This document shows positions 6,605-15,573 of a stretch of DNA of 64,000 nucleotides, one piece after another. Every line of letters begins with the position of its first letter. Position 1 is the stretch's first letter. The position numbers and the translations under genes are program-made. The stretch lies in contig CAJUBD010000003.1 in assembly GCA_910584475.1 (NCBI GenBank), positions 62,001 through 126,000 on the forward strand, in the 5' to 3' direction. Below the pieces are notes generated by a model. The model was not told the DNA's origin. It made no database searches and was given only the letters and a program-made list of their open reading frames with translations. This DNA is from an uncultured Treponema sp. GTDB lineage: Bacteria > Spirochaetota > Spirochaetia > Treponematales > Treponemataceae.

Positions 6605-7102
6605 ATGGAAAGCTATGACGCGCTGCGAAAAGTTTTGCGTGCATTTGAAAAATTCTACACTGTAAAAGCTTGCGATGTTGACGCTCCGTTTTGCGCGCTC
6701 GCAGAATTCCATGCACATGGCGAACAATTTTTTTTGACGAAGGCGGCAAAGGTCGCGGACATCGACACAAATGAATATGTCTTTTTCGCGCAGGAAAAAT
6801 TTCTTGATGCGGCGAAACTTGCGACTTTGGCGGAGACGGCGTGGAAGCGCGGCTTGAATTTTGTGAAGCCATATTTCGGACACAAAAATTCCGATGTTTC
6901 GCTCGTGCTTCTTGCCGATGAATCCGATTCTGACGCAAAAAAATTCGTGCGAAAATTGCATCGATATAAATCGTATAAATTCGGAATTTATGGCTGGAGC
7001 GCGTTTAACATTTCATTTTGCGATTTTTCTTCGCGGAAGATTTTTTCGAATTCACGCGGCGCAAACCTGAAACAAAATTTGCAAAAAATTTTGTTTCAAT
7101 GA
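6605..7102 (+). CDS. conserved protein of unknown function, hemerythrin operon
   Basis: 165 residues, no signal peptide or membrane helix. It has an N-terminal helix ending in FYTV, a beta segment with FHAHGEQFFL near residue 36, a long helix, and a C-terminal YGWSAFNISF strand and Asn-rich tail. The general pattern recalls a family of small cytoplasmic proteins in Firmicutes (DUF8052-like), but I am not sure. Directly behind the hemerythrin gene with a two-base gap, so co-expressed; a role in oxygen response is only a guess by position. Confidence 0.6.
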   Translation: MESYDALRKVLRAFEKFYTVKACDVDAPFCALAEFHAHGEQFFLTKAAKVADIDTNEYVFFAQEKFLDAAKLATLAETAWKRGLNFVKPYFGHKNSDVSLVLLADESDSDAKKFVRKLHRYKSYKFGIYGWSAFNISFCDFSSRKIFSNSRGANLKQNLQKILFQ

Positions 7103-7249
7103 AATTTGCTTTTCATGCTATTTTGACCAAAATAAAACGATGATTTGAAATTGTTTTAATCTACGAATTCGCAAAGCAACGTCGTTGTCACAATTCGCAA
7201 AACAAATTTGATTGCTGAAAGCAATCTGCAATTTTTTATGGAGGAAAGA

Positions 7250-8959
7250 ATGACACCTTTATTGATCATCATCGCATCGATTGTCGTGTTGTTTTGTGGC
7301 TATGTTTTTTATGGTTCGTGGCTCGCAAAGCAATGGGGGATTGATCCTGCGAAAAAAACGCCAGCCGAGGAAATGAGGGACGGCGTAGACTATGTTGCGG
7401 CGAAGCCCGCCGTTTTGATGGGACACCATTTTTCTTCGATTGCGGGCGCAGGTCCGATAAACGGCCCGATTCAGGCGGCGGTGTTCGGTTGGGTTCCGGT
7501 TTTCCTTTGGTGTTTGCTCGGAGGCATCTTTTTCGGCGGCTTGCAGGATTTCGGCTCGCTTTTCGCTTCGGTGCGACACGGCGGAAAATCAGTCGGCGAA
7601 ATTATCAAGGATTCGATGGGAAATCGTTCCAAAAAGTTGTTCATAATTTTTACGCTTTTGGTTTTGATTTTGGTCATCGCAAGTTTCGTGAACGTCGTTG
7701 CCGCGACTTTTTTCACGGCGGCGGATGCGCATCAATTTGGAATCGTCACAAATCCCAACGGAAATCAAACCACGGCGATGGTTTCAGTTTTGTTCATCGT
7801 GTTGGCAATCGTCTACGGAATTCTCACGAACAGATTCGGAATGAAAACTCTGCCGGCGACAATCATCGGAATTTGCGGAATCGTTCTTTCGATTGTAATC
7901 GGATTGAATTTCGGGCTTGCGCTCGGACGCACGGCTTGGATTGTTTTGATTGGCGTTTACATTACGGTCGCGTCGCTTGTGCCAGTTTGGATTTTGCTCC
8001 AGCCGCGAGACTATCTTTCTTCGTTCCTTTTGTATTTTATGATGCTTTTGGCTTTGGTGGGAATTATTTTTTCCGCTATTACAGGAAGCGCACATTTCGC
8101 CTTGCCTGCGTTCACAGGATGGATGACGAAAATCGGAACGCTTTTTCCCGCGCTTTTCATCACGGTGGCTTGCGGCGCGTGTTCGGGATTTCATTCTCTC
8201 ATCGCTTCGGGAACGACATCAAAGCAATTGGACAGCGAAAAAAATGCAAAGGCGATTGGCTATGGCTCGATGCTGATTGAGTCTTTGCTCGGCGTGATTT
8301 CGCTGATTGCGGTCGGAGTTGTTTCAAATGAATTCATCAAGGACGGCGGATTTCACGGTGCGCCTCCAGTAGCGTTCGCGCGCGGCATTTCCAAACTGTT
8401 TGGATTTTCGGACAGCACGAACGCGATTTACGCGCTGCTCACGCTTTCGGTTTCCGTGTTCGCGCTCACTTCGCTTGACACTGGCACTCGATTGAGTCGA
8501 TTTATGTTCACCGAACTTTTTTTGAAGGAAGACGAAAAAAATTGGCACGATGCAAAAAATCCCGTTCGCAAGGCTTTGGCTTTCCCGCTCACAGGAACAA
8601 TAATTATGGTTGTAATCGGATGCGTTTTCGGCGGATTAAGTTTGAGCCAAATTTGGGGATTGTTCGGCGCGGCAAACCAGCTTCTCGCGGGACTTGCGCT
8701 GATGGCTGTGGCGGCATGGCTGATGAATGTCGGCAAAAACAACAAAATGTTCGCGATTCCGACGGCGTTTATGCTTTGCGCGACAATCACGCAACTCGTG
8801 CTCACCGTGCGAAACAAAATCACTGCGATGGCGGCGGGCGCACAAGACGCGTTCCATTGGGGCAATTGGTTCCAATTGATTTTCGCTTCGGCAATGACGG
8901 TTTTGGCAATTTTTTTGATTGTGGAAGGAATCCGCACTTTTATGAAGCATAAGAAATAA
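7250..8959 (+). CDS. cstA: CstA family pyruvate/peptide transporter
   Basis: 569 residues with about fifteen hydrophobic helices. The frame is open from 7208, but GGAGGAAAG stands just before the ATG at 7250 and the protein then begins with a membrane helix, as usual. GHHFSSIAGAGPI near residue 62 and the GxxHSLIASGTTSKQL loop near 325 are signatures of the CstA/YjiY carbon-starvation family, proton-driven importers of pyruvate and perhaps small peptides. This is the shorter, Gram-positive-like form (E. coli CstA has about 700 residues). It stands alone between two long intergenic regions. Confidence 0.9.
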   Translation: MTPLLIIIASIVVLFCGYVFYGSWLAKQWGIDPAKKTPAEEMRDGVDYVAAKPAVLMGHHFSSIAGAGPINGPIQAAVFGWVPVFLWCLLGGIFFGGLQDFGSLFASVRHGGKSVGEIIKDSMGNRSKKLFIIFTLLVLILVIASFVNVVAATFFTAADAHQFGIVTNPNGNQTTAMVSVLFIVLAIVYGILTNRFGMKTLPATIIGICGIVLSIVIGLNFGLALGRTAWIVLIGVYITVASLVPVWILLQPRDYLSSFLLYFMMLLALVGIIFSAITGSAHFALPAFTGWMTKIGTLFPALFITVACGACSGFHSLIASGTTSKQLDSEKNAKAIGYGSMLIESLLGVISLIAVGVVSNEFIKDGGFHGAPPVAFARGISKLFGFSDSTNAIYALLTLSVSVFALTSLDTGTRLSRFMFTELFLKEDEKNWHDAKNPVRKALAFPLTGTIIMVVIGCVFGGLSLSQIWGLFGAANQLLAGLALMAVAAWLMNVGKNNKMFAIPTAFMLCATITQLVLTVRNKITAMAAGAQDAFHWGNWFQLIFASAMTVLAIFLIVEGIRTFMKHKK

Positions 8960-8965
8960 AAAACA

Positions 8966-8985
8966 AGCCGCGCGGAAGCGCGGCT
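8966..8985 (+). terminator. hairpin behind cstA
   Basis: AGCCGCGC-GGAA-GCGCGGCT begins seven bases after the stop. The stem is GC-rich and perfect; the following GTGGTTAATTGTTT is only moderately T-rich, so termination strength is uncertain. Confidence 0.6.
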
Positions 8986-8989
8986 GTGG

Positions 8990-9256
8990 TTAATTGTTTC
9001 AATGCATTGCATAGACTTCGCCATTTTTGTCGCCAAGGATGGCAGTTTGAATTTCATTTTCGAGAATTTACAAAGTAAATTTTCGTTAAGCAAAAATTGC
9101 GCGGATGCAATTTTTGCGATGCGTTAGGGATGCGGAGGACGCCAAGCGTTCGCGCGAAGAGCGCGAATGTAGCGAAAGCGTAATCCGTAGCAGCCCGACC
9201 CGCAAGTGAGATTCCGCACTTGCGGGGAACGCCTGAACTCGCACGACATAAAATGC
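8990..9256. other. intergenic region with several inverted repeats
   Basis: No gene. It holds GCAAAAATTGC/GCAATTTTTGC around 9098-9120 and CGCAAGTG/CACTTGCG around 9199-9223, joined by a GC-rich stretch with GCGAAGAGCGCGAATGTAGCG. The mix of palindromes suggests a dispersed intergenic element; I cannot tell whether it is transcribed. Confidence 0.4.
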
Positions 9257-9285
9257 TTGAAAAATAAAAAATAATTTTTTATACT
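9257..9285 (+). promoter_or_regulatory. promoter of the hydroxyacid dehydrogenase gene, leaderless layout
   Basis: TTGAAA at 9257-9262, 17-base spacer, TATACT at 9280-9285. The ATG at 9292 follows after six bases with no ribosome site. Confidence 0.75.
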
Positions 9286-9291
9286 GTCATT

Positions 9292-10272
9292 ATGAAACTT
9301 GTTATTCTTGACGGGCACGCGCTCAATCCGGGCGATTTGAGTTACGACATTTTTCGGCAATTCGGCACACTTGAAATTTTCGAGCGCACCCCGCCTGAAT
9401 TGGTTTTGCAGCGAATCGGAAACGCCGACATAATTTTTTTGAACAAGGTCGCGCTTTCAAAGGAAATTCTTTCGCAATGCAAAAACCTAAAGTACATAGG
9501 CGTGTTCGCGACCGGCTACAATGTCATCGACATAAATGCGGCGCGAGAGCTCGGCATCACTGTTACGAACATTCCGTCTTACAGCACGATGGCGGTGGCG
9601 CAGGCAACTTTCGCGCTGCTTTTTGAATTGACGAACGGGGTGCACGCCCACAATCTTTCCGTGCAAAAAGGAGATTGGTGTGCGAGCAAAGATTTTTGCT
9701 ATTGGACGCAACCACTTACGGAAATTTTCGGAAAGACTTTTGGCATTATCGGCTTTGGAAGCATCGGACAGCGCGTGGCGAAAATCGCAAATTCATTTGG
9801 AATGAAAGTTTTGGTGCAAACTCGCTCGCGACAAAAAATTGATTCGTTCAATGCAAATTTTTCGGAGCCGAGCGAAAAGGTTCGAGCCGTTTCAAAGGAC
9901 GAACTTTTCGCGCAAAGCGAAATTATTTCTTTGCACTGCCCGCTCACCGATGAAACGCGCGAAATCATAAATGCGGACGCGCTTGCAAAAATGCAGGACG
10001 GCGCGATTTTGATAAACACGGCTCGAGGCGCGCTCGTCGACGAAGCGGCACTTCGAAGCGCGCTTGATTCAAAAAAACTTGCGGGATTTGCGGCGGACGT
10101 TTTATGCGAAGAGCCGATGTCGCGAGAATGTCCGCTTTTGGGCGCAGCAAATTGCGTAATCACTCCGCATGTCGCTTGGGCGGCGAAAGAAACTCGCTCG
10201 AGACTTTTACAAATCGCATTTGAAAACGTGAAAAATTTTTTGGCAGGAAATCCAACTAATGTCGTAAATTAA
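9292..10272 (+). CDS. D-2-hydroxyacid dehydrogenase, glycerate dehydrogenase-like
   Basis: 326 residues, normal for the family. The Rossmann motif GFGSIG is at 154-159; the catalytic Arg in NTARGALVDE near 240, a Glu in CEEP near 270 and His in TPHVAW near 292 complete the triad. The early AxGYNxID and TxxYSTxxVAQ motifs fit the glycerate dehydrogenase (hydroxypyruvate reductase) branch better than D-lactate dehydrogenase. It would reduce a 2-keto acid with NADH in the cytoplasm. Single gene with its own promoter. Confidence 0.85.
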   Translation: MKLVILDGHALNPGDLSYDIFRQFGTLEIFERTPPELVLQRIGNADIIFLNKVALSKEILSQCKNLKYIGVFATGYNVIDINAARELGITVTNIPSYSTMAVAQATFALLFELTNGVHAHNLSVQKGDWCASKDFCYWTQPLTEIFGKTFGIIGFGSIGQRVAKIANSFGMKVLVQTRSRQKIDSFNANFSEPSEKVRAVSKDELFAQSEIISLHCPLTDETREIINADALAKMQDGAILINTARGALVDEAALRSALDSKKLAGFAADVLCEEPMSRECPLLGAANCVITPHVAWAAKETRSRLLQIAFENVKNFLAGNPTNVVN

Positions 10273-10673
10273 TTATGAAAGCAAACCATTAGTTAGTTTG
10301 GTAATACTGCCAAAGTCATACAATTGCGTTTTTGCGCGAGAGCCATAAATACGGAAAAAATAATTGTACTGGCATATAAGACAGAAGCTATGGCAAGAAT
10401 CGAGACGACTCACAGAGCAGAAGGATTGTTTGGGAAGGGTGCATCAATGAAATGAAAGCGATATGGATTTGAGCGTGCGCGGATAGCGGCTGGGGTATTT
10501 CGGCGGACAAAATATGTGGCGAGGGGATACAATGGAACTTGACTATGCGGTCATCAGGAAATATGTCAAAAGCCAAGAAGATAATGACCGAATGCAATAT
10601 GAGTCGTTTGGCTGGTCGCAAAGCATAACCGCTTTTGACGGTTCACATTTCAAGCTATCACCTTTGGCGGTAG
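10273..10673. other. 400-base gap with possible gene remnant
   Basis: No convincing gene. A frame from ATG 10532 (GAGGGG six bases upstream) to 10711 would encode 59 residues and run into the end of the peptidase gene on the other strand. Another frame shows fragments that read well (around 10385-10470 and 10475-10530) separated by stops, as in a decayed gene. Family not recognised. Confidence 0.35.
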
Positions 10674-11411
10674 TCAATGACTTCTCTTTGAATTCCTCGC
10701 TCTTCCTGTAATCACCAAAAGCCGAACAAAACTTCCAATTGATGTCAGCGCGGCCGCCACATAAGTCATCGCCGCCGCCCACAAAACTTGTTTAACGCCT
10801 TTTATTTCGTCCTCATTCAATGTGTTAGTTTCTTTTAGAATTTTCAGCGCCCTGTCAGAAGCGTTAAATTCAACAGGAAGCGTGACCAAATAAAAAAGCA
10901 TGGACATTGCAAAAAGGAAAAGTCCGATATTCGTAATCATATAAAAAACGCCAGAGGATACCGCCAAACTTTCATTGATACCAGAACCCAAAATCAAACC
11001 TAAAACCGCCAAAGTCGGACCAAATCGCGAACCGAAATTTGCGACGGGAACAAGAGCCTTTCTAAAATTGAGCGGAAAGTAATTTACATGATGCTGAATC
11101 GCATGCCCTGTTTCATGGGCGGCTACACCAATTGCCGCTATTGATGAAGAAGCGAATGTGCTTTCACTCAAACTTAAAATTTTGCTCGACGGATTATAGT
11201 TATCTGTCAAAGAACCAGAAATCCTTTGAATCCGCACATCGTTGATTCCATTGGCTTTCAATAAAAATGCCGCCGCTTGCGAGCCAGTGAGTCCTTTTTT
11301 AGAAACGACATTGTTGAATTTTGCAAACCGCGATTTCACCATAAATTGCGCAACTAAACTCAATGCCACCGCAGGCAAAACATAAATAATGTATGTGTAG
11401 TCATATCCCAT
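10674..11411 (-). CDS. membrane zinc metallopeptidase, YugP family
   Basis: 245 residues from the ATG fixed by its promoter (TATAAT six bases upstream); the frame is open to 11507. The catalytic HETGH zinc motif is at 99-103. Hydrophobic helices lie near 8-24, 130-150, 165-190 and 215-235, so the active site faces the cytoplasm or is at the membrane surface. The protein matches the zinc_peptidase_2 (YugP) family, widespread but without a known substrate. It is divergent from the Rrf2 regulator gene, and the two promoters share the 125-base gap. Confidence 0.85.
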   Translation of the reverse strand: MGYDYTYIIYVLPAVALSLVAQFMVKSRFAKFNNVVSKKGLTGSQAAAFLLKANGINDVRIQRISGSLTDNYNPSSKILSLSESTFASSSIAAIGVAAHETGHAIQHHVNYFPLNFRKALVPVANFGSRFGPTLAVLGLILGSGINESLAVSSGVFYMITNIGLFLFAMSMLFYLVTLPVEFNASDRALKILKETNTLNEDEIKGVKQVLWAAAMTYVAAALTSIGSFVRLLVITGRARNSKRSH

Positions 11412-11417
11412 AAATTC

Positions 11418-11446
11418 ATTATAATGTTTTTTTCCGCGAATTCCAA
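11418..11446 (-). promoter_or_regulatory. promoter of the zinc peptidase gene, leaderless layout
   Basis: On the minus strand TTGGAA (11441-11446), 17-base spacer, TATAAT (11418-11423); six bases then the ATG. Confidence 0.75.
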
Positions 11447-11500
11447 GTAGCGCGCACAAATGCAAGTGCAATTCGAGGTCAAAAAATGTGGTCGTAACAT

Positions 11501-11529
11501 TTGACATTGCAACAATGCTCTGCTATAAT
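11501..11529 (+). promoter_or_regulatory. consensus promoter of the Rrf2 gene, leaderless layout
   Basis: Perfect TTGACA (11501-11506), 17-base spacer and perfect TATAAT (11524-11529), with the ATG six bases on at 11536. Confidence 0.85.
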
Positions 11530-11535
11530 TTATTT

Positions 11536-11955
11536 ATGAAAATCACGTCGAGATTTACAATCGCAGTTCACACATTGCTTGCGATAAACGCATTTTCAAA
11601 AGACCACAAAACTACGTCGGACTTCATAGCCTCGAGCGTGAATGTGAATCCGGTCGTCATACGCAGAACGCTTTCAAGCTTAAAGGCGGCTGGAATCGTG
11701 GACGTAAAGGCAGGCTCCGGCGGCGCGACAATAATTAAAAAATTGAAGGACATTACGCTTTACGATGTTTACAAAGCCGTCGAATGTGTCGATGGCGGCA
11801 TTTTTCATTTTCACGAAAATCCAAATCCAAAATGCCCCGTGGGAAAAAATATCCACAAAGTTTTGGACAAACATCTTGACGGTGCGCAATCGGCATTGGA
11901 AAATGAATTGAAGAAAACGACGCTTTTAAAACTTTCTCAAAATTTGGATGTTTGA
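11536..11955 (+). CDS. Rrf2 family transcriptional regulator
   Basis: 139 residues, typical size. The N-terminal winged helix (residues 1-70) includes SRFTIAVHTLLAI and an NVNPVVIRRTLSSLKAAGIV recognition region; the wing is GSGGA. The sensor half has only two Cys (in VECVD and KCPVG), not the three-Cys [Fe-S] set of IscR or NsrR, so it is of the YwgB-like kind and its signal is unknown. The start is set by a consensus promoter with no leader. It may regulate the divergent peptidase gene or itself. Confidence 0.85.
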   Translation: MKITSRFTIAVHTLLAINAFSKDHKTTSDFIASSVNVNPVVIRRTLSSLKAAGIVDVKAGSGGATIIKKLKDITLYDVYKAVECVDGGIFHFHENPNPKCPVGKNIHKVLDKHLDGAQSALENELKKTTLLKLSQNLDV

Positions 11956-12016
11956 GGATGGCGTGGAAAGTGCCGCACGAAATTGCAAATGATGTCGTAT
12001 ATGTTGGAGAATTTAT

Positions 12017-14152
12017 ATGTCCTTATTTATTGAGAATTACGGCAAACTGTTTCGGCTCGTAACGGCCCACACAGAATACCAAATGTCCGTGGATTTACAC
12101 GGAGTTCTGCGCCATCTTTGGTACGGACAGAAAGTCGGCGTTCCAATGGACTACCTGCAGGAAGGTCAAGATGTCGGTTTTTCCGGCAGTCCCTATGACG
12201 CTGGAAACGACCGTACATATTCTCTCGATACGGCGGCACAAGAATATCCAGCCGATGGAACTGGCGACTACCGAATCCCGGCCATAAAAGCGAAAGGCGG
12301 AATCGACTTGCGGTTTTCGAAATATTCCGTTGTAAAGGGAACAGTTACAATTCCCGGTCTGCCGGCGGCGTTTGGCAATGCGGAGACATTGGAAATTACG
12401 CTCATCGACGATTCGGCGAAAATTGCCATAACATTGCGCTACGGAATTTTCGAAGATTTGGATTTGATTACCCGGAGCGCGGAGATTGCAAACTACGGAG
12501 ATTCTGAAATTATTTTGGAAAAAGCCGCGAGCCTTTCTTTGGATATGCCATCAGGCGATTGGGATTGGATTCATTTTCCAGGTCGGCACATGATGGAACG
12601 CCAGCCTAGCCGTGCGCCGCTCTTTGAGGGCATTCAAGAAAGCGGTAGCACAAGGGGAACATCAAGCCACCAGCAAAATCCCGCGTTCATTTTCTGCGAA
12701 AAGAACTGCACGGAAACCGCCGGCTTTTGCATTGGAGGAATGCTTCTCTACAGCGGCAGTTTTCAGACCGCCATCGAAAAAGATCAACTCGAACAGGTTC
12801 GCCTTACTATGGGCATCCATCCCGATTTGTTCCGCTGGACGTTAAAGTCGGGCGAGCGTTTTTATACGCCGCAGGCCGCAATGTCTTCGAGCGCGGATGG
12901 CTTTGAAAAACTTTCCCACAATTTTCATTGCTTCATCAGGGAGCATGTCACGCGCGGCAAGTTTTCCGCCGCGCCCCGCCCCGTGCTTTTAAATAGCTGG
13001 GAGGCGGCATATTTTGATTTTGACGAAGAGAAATTGCTTTCGATAGCGAAGGATGCCGCCTCCCTGGGCGTAGAACTTTTCGTGCTGGACGACGGATGGT
13101 TTGGAAAACGAAACGACGATTGCTCGAGCCTCGGAGACTGGTTCGTAAACCGCGACAAACTTCCTCATGGACTTGACGGATTGGCGAAAAGCCTAAATGC
13201 GATTGGCTTGAAGATGGGACTGTGGTTCGAGCCTGAATGTGTTTCTGAAGAAAGCGAATTGTATCGTAAGCATCTTGATTGGGTCATCGCTCCGAAAAAG
13301 CGGAAGCCCGTTCGCGGACGCTACCAACTTGTGCTCGACTTGTCGCGGAAAGAAGTGGAAAGTTATTTGTTCGACACGCTGTCGGCAATTTTGTCTTCTG
13401 CGAATATCGCTTACGTCAAGTGGGATATGAACCGCAGCATCTGCGACTTCAAAAACGGCGAGCAACCGCACAGATACATTCTTGGACTTTATTCGCTTTT
13501 AGAAAGGCTGACCGCCGCCTTTCCAGAAGTGCTTTTCGAAGGATGCAGTGGAGGCGGCGGACGCTTCGACGCGGGAATGCTTTATTATACGCCGCAAATA
13601 TGGTGCAGCGACGACACCGATGCTGTGGAGCGGACGAAAATCCAGTTTGGTACTTCGTTCTTTTATCCAGTGTCGTCAATAGGCTCTCATGTTTCCGCCG
13701 TGCCAAACCATCAGACTGGACGCGTTACGCCTTTGGAAACTCGTGGCGTGGTGGCAACGGCGGGCTGTCTTGGCTACGAACTCGACCCGCGAATGCTTTC
13801 AGAAGACGAGAAAAACATTGTTCGCGCACAAATCAAACATTACAAGTCGCTTGAATCACTCATACACGGCGGCAAATATTATCGACTTACAGATCCGACG
13901 AAATACAATGTCGCCGCATGGATGTTCGCGGACGGAAAACAGTTTTTGGTGCAAGGCGTTCAATTTCACACGATGCCGAACGCCCTTCGGAAAACCTTGC
14001 GATTGCGCGGATTGGAAGCGGAAGCACATTATCGTGTGGCAGAAACAGGACAAATTCTCACTGGCTCTGCTCTTATGTGCGGCGGGCTGCCCTTGCCTCG
14101 CGCTTGGGGAGACTTCAACGCTTTTGAGATTCTATTGACAAAGGAAGCGTAA
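12017..14152 (+). CDS. alpha-galactosidase, GH36
   Basis: 711 residues, a normal length for family GH36. Layout: N-terminal beta-supersandwich (about 1-320), then a TIM barrel. DDGWFG is at 358-363, the nucleophile Asp470 lies in KWDMNR (468-473), CSGGGGRFD at 510-518, and SDDTD (531-535) holds the acid/base. It releases galactose from raffinose-type sugars or galactomannan side chains. No signal peptide, so it acts in the cytoplasm on imported oligosaccharide. GGAG lies about nine bases before the ATG. No transporter gene is adjacent; the acetyltransferase gene follows after a terminator. Confidence 0.93.
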   Translation: MSLFIENYGKLFRLVTAHTEYQMSVDLHGVLRHLWYGQKVGVPMDYLQEGQDVGFSGSPYDAGNDRTYSLDTAAQEYPADGTGDYRIPAIKAKGGIDLRFSKYSVVKGTVTIPGLPAAFGNAETLEITLIDDSAKIAITLRYGIFEDLDLITRSAEIANYGDSEIILEKAASLSLDMPSGDWDWIHFPGRHMMERQPSRAPLFEGIQESGSTRGTSSHQQNPAFIFCEKNCTETAGFCIGGMLLYSGSFQTAIEKDQLEQVRLTMGIHPDLFRWTLKSGERFYTPQAAMSSSADGFEKLSHNFHCFIREHVTRGKFSAAPRPVLLNSWEAAYFDFDEEKLLSIAKDAASLGVELFVLDDGWFGKRNDDCSSLGDWFVNRDKLPHGLDGLAKSLNAIGLKMGLWFEPECVSEESELYRKHLDWVIAPKKRKPVRGRYQLVLDLSRKEVESYLFDTLSAILSSANIAYVKWDMNRSICDFKNGEQPHRYILGLYSLLERLTAAFPEVLFEGCSGGGGRFDAGMLYYTPQIWCSDDTDAVERTKIQFGTSFFYPVSSIGSHVSAVPNHQTGRVTPLETRGVVATAGCLGYELDPRMLSEDEKNIVRAQIKHYKSLESLIHGGKYYRLTDPTKYNVAAWMFADGKQFLVQGVQFHTMPNALRKTLRLRGLEAEAHYRVAETGQILTGSALMCGGLPLPRAWGDFNAFEILLTKEA

Positions 14153-14199
14153 TGGCAAACGCGTAAATTGCAAAAAAATATTTTGTACGAATGACAATA

Positions 14200-14225
14200 T
14201 TGAAAAAAAACAATTGTTTTTTCAA
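14200..14225 (+). terminator. AT-rich palindromic terminator behind the alpha-galactosidase gene
   Basis: TTGAAAAAAAACAATTGTTT continues into TTTCAA, a near-perfect palindrome with A-run and T-run arms, followed by further T-rich sequence. It could work on both strands. Confidence 0.6.
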
Positions 14226-14277
14226 GAATTTTTTCGTGTTTAAAACATTTTGGAAATTTTAAAATTTTGAGGAAACT

Positions 14278-14874
14278 ATGAAAACCGAACTTGAAAAATG
14301 TCTTGACGGAGAATGGTACGATTGCCACGCCGCGATTTTTTTGGAGTACAAAAAAAAGTCGCGCGAACTTTTGCAAGAATACAATTCGCTTGGCTACGAA
14401 CAAAATCCGCGCAAGCGCGAAATCTTGGAAAATCTTTTTGAGGGCATCGGCGAAAATGTCAGCGTGGCTTCTCCATTTTTGTGCGATTACGGATGCAACA
14501 TCACGCTCGGAAACAATGTTTTGGTGAATATGAATTGTACGTTCGTGGACTGCAACAAAATTACAATTGGAAACAATGTCCTCATCGCGTCGAACGTCCA
14601 GCTCTACACGGCGGCGCATCCTGTGGAACTTGCTGACCGGCTTGTGCCAAATTGGAATTGTGAAAGCGGCGAATATTTTTGCCGAACTTTCGCTCTGCCG
14701 ATTTCAATTGGCGACGGCTGCTGGCTCGGCGGCGGCGTGATAGTTTTGCCGGGCGTCAAAATCGGAAGCGGTTCTGTCATCGGCGCGGGCAGTGTTGTAA
14801 CGAAAGACATTCCAACGAATTGCGTCGCAGTCGGAAATCCTTGCCGCGTGATTCGAAAAATCAACGGCGATTAA
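14278..14874 (+). CDS. maltose/galactoside O-acetyltransferase (hexapeptide repeat)
   Basis: 198 residues, close to LacA/Maa size. An N-terminal helical maltose-acetyltransferase cap (residues 1-55) is followed by left-handed beta-helix repeats with I/V/L at every sixth position (about 60-180). The catalytic His is in YTAAHPV near 113-119, and GxGSVIGAGSVVTKDIP-type sequence near 165-180 is diagnostic. It acetylates sugars with acetyl-CoA in the cytoplasm, probably detoxifying non-metabolised galactosides or maltosides, which fits the alpha-galactosidase upstream. TGAGGAAAC precedes the ATG. Confidence 0.88.
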   Translation: MKTELEKCLDGEWYDCHAAIFLEYKKKSRELLQEYNSLGYEQNPRKREILENLFEGIGENVSVASPFLCDYGCNITLGNNVLVNMNCTFVDCNKITIGNNVLIASNVQLYTAAHPVELADRLVPNWNCESGEYFCRTFALPISIGDGCWLGGGVIVLPGVKIGSGSVIGAGSVVTKDIPTNCVAVGNPCRVIRKINGD

Positions 14875-14977
14875 AAATGAAAGTAACGTTTTTATGTCGA
14901 TCAAATTGCAGCCGGTTTTTGGGTTGTATGTGTGCGCGCTTATCTATTGCGACTTCTCACTTCGTTGCGAAACGATG

Positions 14978-15020
14978 TTTTTAACATTCTCGGAAACTGA
15001 AGTTTCCTGCGATGTTAAAA
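14978..15020. repeat. hairpin module of the intergenic repeat family (type S)
   Basis: TTTTAACAT and ATGTTAAAA enclose CGGAAACTGAAGTTTCCTG, itself a palindrome. The layout matches the S modules at 28270, 28410, 29415 and 56930. A second hairpin-like stretch (GCGACTTCTC..GTTGCGAAA) precedes it. Confidence 0.6.
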
Positions 15021-15043
15021 AATAACGAAGCAAAAAAATTCAA

Positions 15044-15072
15044 TTGAAAAATTTCGCAAAGAATGATAGAAT
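15044..15072 (+). promoter_or_regulatory. promoter of the MNT/HEPN remnant, leaderless layout
   Basis: TTGAAA (15044-15049), 17-base spacer, TAGAAT (15067-15072); the ATG follows after six bases at 15079. Confidence 0.65.
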
Positions 15073-15078
15073 GAAAAT

Positions 15079-15335
15079 ATGGCTTCAAAGGAAAAAGTAA
15101 ATCGTTCGCTTGCGGTACGCCAAACAAGCAAAGTGGCTTTGACATTTATGTCGTCATTTCCGATGATTCAGCTCGCCCGCTTTTGGCAGCGCAAAAATTA
15201 CGCCTTGCGATAATGCCGCACCAAAAACGCCCAATGGATTTGCCGGTTGGAAGCCACAGCAATTTTGAAAAGCAAAAAATAAATCGCGCGCTAATTGAAA
15301 ACGAAGTTTTCACAAAAGGAATAAAAATTGTCTGA
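15079..15335 (+). pseudogene. nucleotidyltransferase (MNT type), frameshifted
   Basis: The first codons from ATG 15079 read in one frame, then from about 15102 the recognisable protein continues in another: SFACGTPNKQSGFDIYVVIS, a minimal nucleotidyltransferase motif (GS..G..S-D-D/I-Y), runs on to a TGA at 15333. The strand of sequence that should precede GSFA is missing, so there is an internal deletion with frame change. MNT proteins pair with HEPN proteins as toxin-antitoxin systems in which the MNT partner adenylylates the toxin; the next gene is a HEPN remnant. The promoter is still intact. Confidence 0.65.
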
Positions 15336-15573
15336 ACAAATTTGCGGCAGCGTGGGAGAATGGCTCGCTTACGCGAAACACGATTTGGATTCTGCGAATT
15401 TTCTTCTTTCGATGAAACCTATGCCTATTGAAATAATTTGTTTTCATTGCCAGCAAGTGGTGCAAAAACAATTGTGGACTTTATTCGAGCAATATTATAA
15501 AAGGAATGTTCTAAAATTTCAATTTTTAGAGATTCTCAAAAACTTCATGGAGGAAAAATGCATCAAATCATAA
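15328..15573 (+). pseudogene. HEPN-domain protein, truncated
   Basis: Starts at a TTG that overlaps the stop of the MNT remnant. Residues 8-50 match a HEPN domain (WLAYAKHDLDSANFLL, then ICFHCQQ, the conserved His-x-Cys-Gln-Gln helix). After residue 50 the match is lost and the frame ends in the pncB ribosome site, so the usual 120-130 residue protein is cut by a deletion or frameshift. The RxxxxH RNase motif of active toxins is not present. A decayed module. Confidence 0.55.

Noticed and set aside
10514..10711. 65-codon rightward frame
   Set aside because: It overlaps the end of the peptidase gene on the other strand and has no family; described only as a possible remnant.
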